A stretch of DNA of 17,494 nucleotides from GCA-2688265 sp964527395 (GTDB lineage Archaea; Nanobdellota; Nanobdellia; Woesearchaeales; GW2011-AR9), in contig CAZGQD010000030.1 in the NCBI GenBank assembly GCA_964527395.1, positions 1 to 17,494 of the forward strand, in the 5' to 3' direction. Positions 13,278 through 17,494 of this stretch are shown here, in pieces. Every line of letters begins with the position of its first letter. The first letter of the stretch is position 1. The notes beneath the pieces are model-generated. The model was not told the origin of the DNA. It worked only from the letters and a program-made list of their open reading frames with translations, and did not search any database. Made by a program: the position numbers and the translations under genes.

Positions 13278-14327
13278 TCACAAATGCTTTTTGCTACCTT
13301 TCTTTTTAGAGAACCATAGCAAACTTAGAATCGCTGCACCTAGACCTGCGCAAACTCCGTAGATTGCTAGGATGGGACCTATGATTGGTAATTTGATCAA
13401 TATTGTGAACAAAACTACACCTAAAAGGAGTTCTAAGAAGTTTGATACTTTCCAATTTAGGAGTTTGTATAAAATAACGTGACCAATTGTTAAGGATGTG
13501 AATACTACACTTAAGAATACAGTTAATGCTGTTGCTATTGCTAAGAAAAGGGCTATTGGGATACCTACAACTGTCAAAACTAAGATGATTATTGCAATTG
13601 GGATTAGGATGAAAAATAGGATACCAAAACCAAAGGATAGGAATGGACTATTTGCCATCTTTTGGGCTACAGATTCACTGTATGAGCCGAAAACAAGCAG
13701 AGTTAAGATTCCGATGATAAACAAGATTAGACTGTGTAAAGCTATTTGTCCAACTGAGCTGATTGCCTTTTGTGGGACTGATTTTTCTGTTGTGATTGTT
13801 ATTTCACCTTGAACTATATCTGTTGTTATAAGTTCTTGATTTGTTTCTAAGTCACCTGTGATTAAAGTTGATTCTGATGTAGCTAAAGTCTCAATGTCAA
13901 GATTAGCGTCACCATTGATTGTTCCTTCCAAAAGTAATTGGTTACCTGAAACAGTTAAGTCTCCTGTAATTGTTGAATCACTTGTGATGCTTGTTGATCC
14001 GCCAGAAACAGTTGTGTCACCAGTTATTTGACTATTGATAGTTGTTTTACCTGAAGCTATTGTGACTTGACCAGTGATTGGAGCGTTTATTTGTACGTCT
14101 CCGGAAGTTATTACTAGATTTCCTGTGATTGGGGCATCTATACTAACAGAACCTGCTGCGATAATTACATCTTTATCTACTGCTTCATCAATTATAACTT
14201 CTCCACCCGTAAGGTAAAGGCTGTCTTTTAAGGAAGTTATTGATAAATCGCTAGCTGCTAGAGCTATTGGTAACAAAAGTAGTAGAATTAATGGTATTGT
14301 TAGTAGTTTTAGCTTGTTTTTGACCAT
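13278..14327 (-). CDS. secreted/membrane beta-repeat protein (bactofilin-like repeats)
   Basis: The 349-aa protein has a Sec signal peptide (MVKNKLKLLTIPLILLLL, cleavage probably near residue 25), then about six imperfect repeats of roughly 15-17 residues (45-170) such as ITGNLVITSGDVQI and ITGQVTIASGKTTI. Short strands with Gly and Thr at turns are as expected for a right-handed beta-helix in polymer-forming proteins. From about 190 there are four hydrophobic segments (LHSLILFIIGILTLLVFG; SFGFGILFFILIPIAIIIL; ALFLAIATALTVFLSVVF; LLLGVVLFTILIKLPIIGP and onward), ending in a Lys-rich tail, KKKGSKKHL. The repeats would lie outside the cell and the basic tail inside. Role in envelope or surface organisation is inferred. 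It is single-gene, convergent with the 12050 operon. Confidence 0.8.
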   Translation of the reverse strand: MVKNKLKLLTIPLILLLLLPIALAASDLSITSLKDSLYLTGGEVIIDEAVDKDVIIAAGSVSIDAPITGNLVITSGDVQINAPITGQVTIASGKTTINSQITGDTTVSGGSTSITSDSTITGDLTVSGNQLLLEGTINGDANLDIETLATSESTLITGDLETNQELITTDIVQGEITITTEKSVPQKAISSVGQIALHSLILFIIGILTLLVFGSYSESVAQKMANSPFLSFGFGILFFILIPIAIIILVLTVVGIPIALFLAIATALTVFLSVVFTSLTIGHVILYKLLNWKVSNFLELLLGVVLFTILIKLPIIGPILAIYGVCAGLGAAILSLLWFSKKKGSKKHL

Positions 14328-14394
14328 GATACTTATTGGAAAGACTTTTTAGTTAATAATACTTGTGGATTAATATGTATGTGATGATGTAGGA

Positions 14395-14402
14395 TTTATA
14401 AA
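14395..14402 (+). promoter_or_regulatory. TATA box for the 14421-15250 genes
   Basis: TTTATAAA is followed by a predicted transcript start near 14421-14426. GTG 14403 touches the box and so is unlikely to be the start codon. Confidence 0.5.
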
Positions 14403-14420
14403 GTGGGAAAGTGTTTTAGT

Positions 14421-14818
14421 TTGATTGGAAGTGTTTTAATTTTGGGAATAGTGGAAAATTTAAGGGATAAAAGTTGGCAAAAGGATTTACTTACTAAAAT
14501 GAAAGTAGCTAAACATCTTAGCTCATACCATAAAGATAAAAAAGATGTTGTGAGAGTTCTTGGATTATATCAAGTTTTTTTAAGAGAAGTTATTTTTGTT
14601 TCTGCGAACGCTAAAAAAGTTAATTTTAGAGGAGTGTTAAAGAAAAAAAGTCATTAGTTCTCCATCATGACGTAGTTTTGAAAAAAGTTAATAAGATCAT
14701 TTCAGGGAAAAAATACAATAATGTCACTTTTCTTTTTACTGTTAGAGATGATTTATTAGCAATGTTGCCAAAAGTAGAAATAATTGATAGGAGAATTCAA
14801 GAGGCAGTTGCAAAATAA
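14421..14818 (+). CDS. small helical protein, frameshifted at an A7 run
   Basis: The first frame stops at 14655-14657 (ending GVLKKKSH), but the -1 frame runs on without a break from the A7 run (14643-14649) to a stop at 14816-14818 (SLVLHHDVVLKKVNKI ... IQEAVAK). Joined, the product is about 131 aa and aligns end to end with the next gene: WQK near the start, V-x3-Y-x2-FL in the middle, F-L-x3-RD-x-LL and a final A-x-AK. So this is one gene, broken by a 1-base change. It may be a real mutation, a read or assembly error in the homopolymer, or slippage at the A run. Start options are TTG 14421 or GTG 14451, because GTG 14403 lies in the TATA box. Function unknown. Confidence 0.55.
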
Positions 14819-14851
14819 CCCAATATGTGTATGGAGAGCAATTAACAAAAA

Positions 14852-15250
14852 ATGGTTATGAAAGATGATGGATATGGTTCTGGGTTTTTCTTTTCAAGAC
14901 CTATGTGGCAAAAAAAGCTTGCTAGTATGATACTTAGGGCAAATGAATATGCACATAGATATAGAAATGATATTATCTTAACAGAAGTTGTAAGGGCTTA
15001 TGAGAGCTTTTTGAAGAAGTTATTAAATATTTTTATTAGCATTGGGACAAATGATTATTCTGAACTATTTAAAAAAGATCCAAAACTGAAAATTGAGTTT
15101 GGTCTTTTGATTAGAGACTTTGGGGATGTAATTAAAAAAAGGCCAGAGCATGAATTTCATTTTTTAAGTGAGATGAGAGATCATCTACTTAAGATAAAGT
15201 TGTATGTTGAAGTCTCTGAAAGAGATAGTTTAGCAAATGCAGCGAAATAA
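14852..15250 (+). CDS. hypothetical helical protein, paralog of the frameshifted gene
   Basis: The 132-aa protein begins MVMKDDGYGSGFFFSRP and is almost wholly helical and charged (MWQKKLASMILRANEYAH, EVVRAYESFLKKLLNIFIS, PKLKIEFGLLIRDFGDVIKK). It aligns without large gaps to the joined product of 14421-14818, and more weakly (Y-x-E-x11, P-x-L-x7-L-x-I) to 15305-15772. There is no membrane segment or known motif. ATG 14852 or ATG 14858 could start it. No TATA box is seen in the 33-nt gap, so it is probably transcribed with the upstream gene. Confidence 0.63.
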   Translation: MVMKDDGYGSGFFFSRPMWQKKLASMILRANEYAHRYRNDIILTEVVRAYESFLKKLLNIFISIGTNDYSELFKKDPKLKIEFGLLIRDFGDVIKKRPEHEFHFLSEMRDHLLKIKLYVEVSERDSLANAAK

Positions 15251-15292
15251 AGTTAGATTTAAATATCAGTAAAATAATGTTTAGAGTATAAA

Positions 15293-15298
15293 GAGGTG
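15293..15298 (+). promoter_or_regulatory. Shine-Dalgarno GAGGTG deciding ATG 15305
   Basis: GAGGTG lies 6 nt before ATG 15305 and fits the archaeal 16S anti-SD. It rules out the longer GTG 15296 reading, which overlaps it. A TATA-like TTTAAATA (15258-15265) would give a leader of about 17 nt. Confidence 0.7.
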
Positions 15299-15304
15299 TT
15301 TATA

Positions 15305-15772
15305 ATGAGTAGATTATCAAGAAGAAAAACTAGTAAGAAAGTGGCACAAAGTTTTTTACATCAAGGATGGAACTTTGTTTTTAATAGAGGACCTAGTCAT
15401 GCCAAACTTAGAAGAGACATACCAAGTAACCAAGCAGTACTGAAAGGAGAAATTAAAAAAAATAAACATATTGCGTTTATTTCAAAAGAATATTCAGAGA
15501 TTATGGTCAGAATAGCAAATTTGTCAGGGAGTGGCAGAGCAGATTTTAAAGGGGCAGTGGAACAAGAACCAGAACTTGCAGAAAGAGCAGGAAGATTGTC
15601 TATCACTATAGAATTGGTTCTTAAAGGACAAGTTAATTTAGCAGCAAATAAAGTTTTATCTACAAGAGCAACACAGATTCTACAAGGGATTAATAAAGAG
15701 ATGATATTGATATATTCGAAAGCACCACTAAAGATTCAAAGTGGTAAGAAACCTAGGCGTCTTAGGGCTTAA
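15305..15772 (+). CDS. hypothetical basic helical protein
   Basis: The 155-aa protein has a very basic N-terminus (MSRLSRRKTSKKVAQSF) and C-terminus (IQSGKKPRRLRA) around a helical centre: KHIAFISKEYSEIMVRIANL, DFKGAVEQEPELAERAGRL, LVLKGQVNLAANKV. The centre resembles the second half of the 14852 protein (acidic residue, P-x-L, then a helix), so it may be a third, divergent member of a tandem family. The basic ends suggest nucleic-acid binding; this is inference. It has its own Shine-Dalgarno and a likely promoter. The stop converges on the NUDIX gene 13 nt away. Confidence 0.63.
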   Translation: MSRLSRRKTSKKVAQSFLHQGWNFVFNRGPSHAKLRRDIPSNQAVLKGEIKKNKHIAFISKEYSEIMVRIANLSGSGRADFKGAVEQEPELAERAGRLSITIELVLKGQVNLAANKVLSTRATQILQGINKEMILIYSKAPLKIQSGKKPRRLRA

Positions 15773-15785
15773 ATTTCTTCTTTTT

Positions 15786-16343
15786 TCATAATTTTAATTT
15801 TTCTTTTAGATTATTTAGTTCTTTTTTATCTATATTTGATAAGAATGTATACCTTAAGAGTTTATCACGCCAGTTGTCTTTTGTTAAGTAGATAGGAAGG
15901 TCTTTGAAGTTGATTTCGTGGATTTCTATCTTCTCTCCAGGATCGTTTGTCTTGTTTTCTTTGCTTCTTGTTGTTGCTTGGCAGTCTCTTGCAGCATAAT
16001 AAGTTAAACGCCATTGCATACCAGGCATGTCGTAGTGGAAAAGTTTCTCCCAGTCTTTTGATTCTAAACCAGTTTCTTCTTGGAGTTCTCGTTTTGCTGC
16101 ATTTAATGGTGTTTCGCCTTCTTCTATTTGTCCACCGAAAAATCCCCAGAAAGTTCCTTTGAAAGGCTGAGTTTCTTTGGCAATTAGAAGTTTATTGTTT
16201 CTTGTAGGAAGAACTATAACAGAATTAGGCCTATCAACTGCTTCAAATGTTTGAAAAGAACCATCAAGCATCTTTTGTTGCCACTGGTAGACATTGTAGA
16301 TTACGCCTTTAAATACTAGTTTTGCTTCTTTTGGGATTTTCAT
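15786..16343 (-). CDS. NUDIX hydrolase
   Basis: The family cleaves nucleoside diphosphates linked to another group, such as ADP-ribose, NADH or dinucleotide polyphosphates, using a divalent metal. The complete NUDIX box is present: G-x5-E-x7-RELQEETGL, beginning FGGQIEEGETPLNAAK. ATG 16343 gives 185 aa; it follows GGTGG by 7 nt and begins 1 nt after the upstream 37-aa gene. A longer reading from 16370 runs into that gene and is rejected. The order (N-terminal strand VFKGVIYNVYQW, PNSVIVLPTRNNKLLIAKE before the box) is typical of ADP-ribose pyrophosphatase-like members, but the substrate is not decided by sequence. It is last in a four-gene operon with small membrane proteins. Confidence 0.88.
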   Translation of the reverse strand: MKIPKEAKLVFKGVIYNVYQWQQKMLDGSFQTFEAVDRPNSVIVLPTRNNKLLIAKETQPFKGTFWGFFGGQIEEGETPLNAAKRELQEETGLESKDWEKLFHYDMPGMQWRLTYYAARDCQATTRSKENKTNDPGEKIEIHEINFKDLPIYLTKDNWRDKLLRYTFLSNIDKKELNNLKEKLKL

Positions 16344-16344
16344 T

Positions 16345-16458
16345 TTAGAACCACCCCTGAGCAAAGCCAACTATGATTACAATGAACATTATAAATAGAA
16401 AAAGTAATAATGTACCAGTTAAATTTTGCCAGGTTTCTTCAATATTTCTTTTTGCCAT
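16345..16458 (-). CDS. 37-aa single-TM mini-protein, copy 1
   Basis: The product is MAKRNIEETWQNL followed by a hydrophobic helix and the end GFAQGWF. Its first 13 residues are identical to the next upstream ORF, with the DNA differing only silently there (ACC/ACT, CAA/CAG), so one copy arose by recent tandem duplication. The helix sequences differ more than the heads, but their hydrophobicity is kept. It starts 7 nt after the upstream ORF's stop and ends 1 nt before the NUDIX start. Function unknown. Confidence 0.65.
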   Translation of the reverse strand: MAKRNIEETWQNLTGTLLLFLFIMFIVIIVGFAQGWF

Positions 16459-16465
16459 TGTTTAT

Positions 16466-16579
16466 TTATAACCAACCTAAAGCTCCACCGATTATCACTA
16501 CAATTATTATGATTAATAGAAATAAGGTTGCAAGCCCCATTAAATTCTGCCAAGTTTCTTCAATATTTCTTTTTGCCAT
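16466..16579 (-). CDS. 37-aa single-TM mini-protein, copy 2
   Basis: ATG 16579 codes for MAKRNIEETWQNL, then MGLATLFLLIIIIVVIIGG and ALGWL. It overlaps the end of the two-TM gene upstream by 20 nt, as 11045-11146 overlaps 10837-11058. The head is polar and would face the cytoplasm by the positive-inside rule (K3, R4). The shared 13-residue head in both copies suggests selection on that part, perhaps for binding a common partner. Function unknown. Confidence 0.65.
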   Translation of the reverse strand: MAKRNIEETWQNLMGLATLFLLIIIIVVIIGGALGWL

Positions 16580-16781
16580 AATTTAACACCTTTCCTCTAT
16601 ATGTGAAAATAACTATGTATGTGAATATGAATACAATATAAGTAATTATTCTCCATTTATAATCTTTTAGGAGGTTGCTGAAATCATGTAGAGCAATAAT
16701 TATTGAAATGGTTAGAACTGTGACTACCAAATTTAGCGCGATATCTTGCCACTTGCCAAAGAGCCTTAAAAGTAAATCCAT
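16560..16781 (-). CDS. small two-TM membrane protein
   Basis: The 73-aa protein has an amphipathic start (MDLLLRLFGKWQDIALNL), a first helix (VVTVLTISIIIALHDF), a short charged loop (LLKDYKW) and a second helix (RIITYIVFIFTYIVIFTY), with a basic tail, RGKVLNYGKKKY. ATG 16781 lies about 28 nt after TTTAAA (16807-16812). It opens the operon two-TM / mini / mini / NUDIX. Its tail (N-x-GKK) and the overlap with a one-TM ORF repeat the pattern at 10837-11146, although the helices are not obviously similar. Confidence 0.65.
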   Translation of the reverse strand: MDLLLRLFGKWQDIALNLVVTVLTISIIIALHDFSNLLKDYKWRIITYIVFIFTYIVIFTYRGKVLNYGKKKY

Positions 16782-16806
16782 TGTGCTTTTTTGCTTAAAA
16801 TGCTTG

Positions 16807-16812
16807 TTTAAA
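16807..16812 (-). promoter_or_regulatory. TATA-like box for the mini-membrane-protein/NUDIX operon
   Basis: TTTAAA within AATTTAAACAAG is centred about 28 nt before ATG 16781. Confidence 0.4.
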
Positions 16813-16845
16813 TTGATTTATGTGATGGAAAAAGTGTTATTGATT

Positions 16846-17166
16846 TTAATACTTTAAATTAGATAAGGTTCTTTGAGTGTTATCGTCTAAATTAGTACAT
16901 TCACTAGAATAACGTCTAGGATCATATGCAGAACCGCCTGTTTTAAATCCATTATAGGCATCAATTCCGGGACTGATGTCAAAATATTCTATTTTTTGTG
17001 TGTTTGGAAATAAATCCGTTATGTCTACTGGACTATATGCTCTAACTGGTGGAGAGGATAGATTAAGGTCTAAGTTTGGAGAAGCTAAATAATGCATACT
17101 TGCTAAATTTGTGTAAAAATTATGATCACTCTCAGGAGCAGAGATCTGTTTTCTTTTGTGGTACAT
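16846..17166 (-). CDS. hypothetical protein, 106 aa
   Basis: I do not recognise it. It is polar and rich in Ser, Asn, Asp, Pro and Tyr (NLDLNLSSPPVRAYSPVDIT, then DLFPNTQKIEYFDISPG), with few long helices, so it may be largely disordered or a small loop-rich fold. There is no signal peptide or membrane segment. ATG 17166 lies about 28 nt after CTTTATAA (17191-17198), which supports a real, leaderless gene. The start of the next operon (16781) lies 65 nt downstream with its own promoter. Confidence 0.55.
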   Translation of the reverse strand: MYHKRKQISAPESDHNFYTNLASMHYLASPNLDLNLSSPPVRAYSPVDITDLFPNTQKIEYFDISPGIDAYNGFKTGGSAYDPRRYSSECTNLDDNTQRTLSNLKY

Positions 17167-17190
17167 AGTTTGTAATGTATATACTTTTAC

Positions 17191-17198
17191 TTATAAAG
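17191..17198 (-). promoter_or_regulatory. TATA box for gene at 17166
   Basis: Read on the minus strand it is CTTTATAA, centred about 28 nt before ATG 17166. Confidence 0.5.
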
Positions 17199-17426
17199 AA
17201 ACTTTGAATCTTAATGAGACGTTTGTGTCAATTTGTTTTAAAGATTGAAATTGTTGTATTTAGATTTAGGTATATTCTTGTTTTGATTGGCATTTACCCA
17301 AACTGGCCTATATATGGATTCTATGTGTTAAGTATTTAAGCTGCTTTCTTGATGCTCTTGTTTATGAGATGGCATGGAATTTTGTTTTATGAAATTGAGT
17401 TGTTGGTTAAAAACATTTTAGGCTTT

Positions 17427-17477
17427 TTTTGTGAACTATCTCGGACCTCCCTTCGCTCGATCCGAAGCGTCACAAAA
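17427..17477. other. GC-rich hairpin near window edge
   Basis: TTTTGTGA (17427-17434) pairs perfectly with TCACAAAA (17470-17477). Inside it, TCGGA (17441-17445) pairs with TCCGA (17461-17465); CTTCG (17451-17455) with CGAAG (17463-17467) is an alternative that excludes the inner stem. It stands out in the AT-rich 328-nt stretch after 17166, which otherwise holds no gene I can support. It could be a terminator for a gene beyond the edge or part of another structured RNA. Confidence 0.45.
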
Positions 17478-17494
17478 CATTTCTTCATCCCACA

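Noticed and set aside
13498..13812. 104-codon plus-strand frame opposite the beta-repeat protein
   Set aside because: It is antisense to the membrane helices of a protein with clear signal peptide and repeats; composition fits a shadow frame.
14643..14649. Classical X-XXY-YYZ programmed -1 frameshift heptamer
   Set aside because: In the zero frame the site reads G-AAA-AAA, so the first codon would re-pair with a mismatch; slippage on the homopolymer or a plain indel explains it better.
17214..17339. 41-codon plus-strand ORF beginning MRRLCQFVLKIEIVV
   Set aside because: The TATA-like site is only about 20 nt upstream and already fits the minus gene; composition is just T-rich sequence; no homology recognised.

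Overview
The window looks like a metagenomic scaffold from an AT-rich archaeon, most likely a small-genome DPANN lineage (Woesearchaeota/Pacearchaeota-like). This rests on an archaeal-type riboflavin synthase next to a CTP-dependent riboflavin kinase, a stand-alone Bud32 kinase, many starts lying about 22-30 nt after a TATA-like box (leaderless transcripts), and only occasional Shine-Dalgarno starts. The lineage is inferred from gene types and was not tested by a tree. A run of 100 N (4720-4819) marks an assembly gap.

Layout. 1-2406: on the minus strand, an edge-truncated PEP-utilising-enzyme mobile-domain protein, a structured intergenic element (1341-1471), and the overlapping ribK-ribC pair (riboflavin to FMN; lumazine to riboflavin). 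2462-4719: a hypothetical protein and a long coiled-coil protein that stays open into the gap. 4929-8496: plus-strand genes, each mostly with its own promoter: an MFS exporter, a class I methyltransferase, a hypothetical protein and an MnmC-like methyltransferase. A 137-bp inverted-repeat element with a G-quadruplex motif lies between the first two. 8524-10701: a tandem pair of PD-(D/E)XK nuclease-like paralogs, a 41-aa ORF and bud32. 10837-11707: a two-gene membrane cassette, an array of degenerate 30-bp repeats and a second copy of the structured element. 11708-13272: four unrecognised genes, three of them in one operon. 13278-14327: a secreted/membrane beta-repeat protein. 14421-15772: three small helical proteins in tandem, the first frameshifted. 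15786-16781: a four-gene minus operon of a two-TM protein, two nearly duplicate 37-aa membrane proteins and a NUDIX hydrolase. 16846-17494: a hypothetical protein and a GC-rich hairpin at the edge.

The housekeeping genes (flavin synthesis, t6A tRNA modification) are ordinary. The unusual content is non-coding or very small: two copies of one structured element with a compensatory base change, a 30-bp array whose neighbouring units can pair with covariation, a G4-bearing inverted-repeat element, and a two-gene mini-membrane-protein arrangement that occurs twice. No CRISPR array, tRNA, rRNA or intact transposon was seen.
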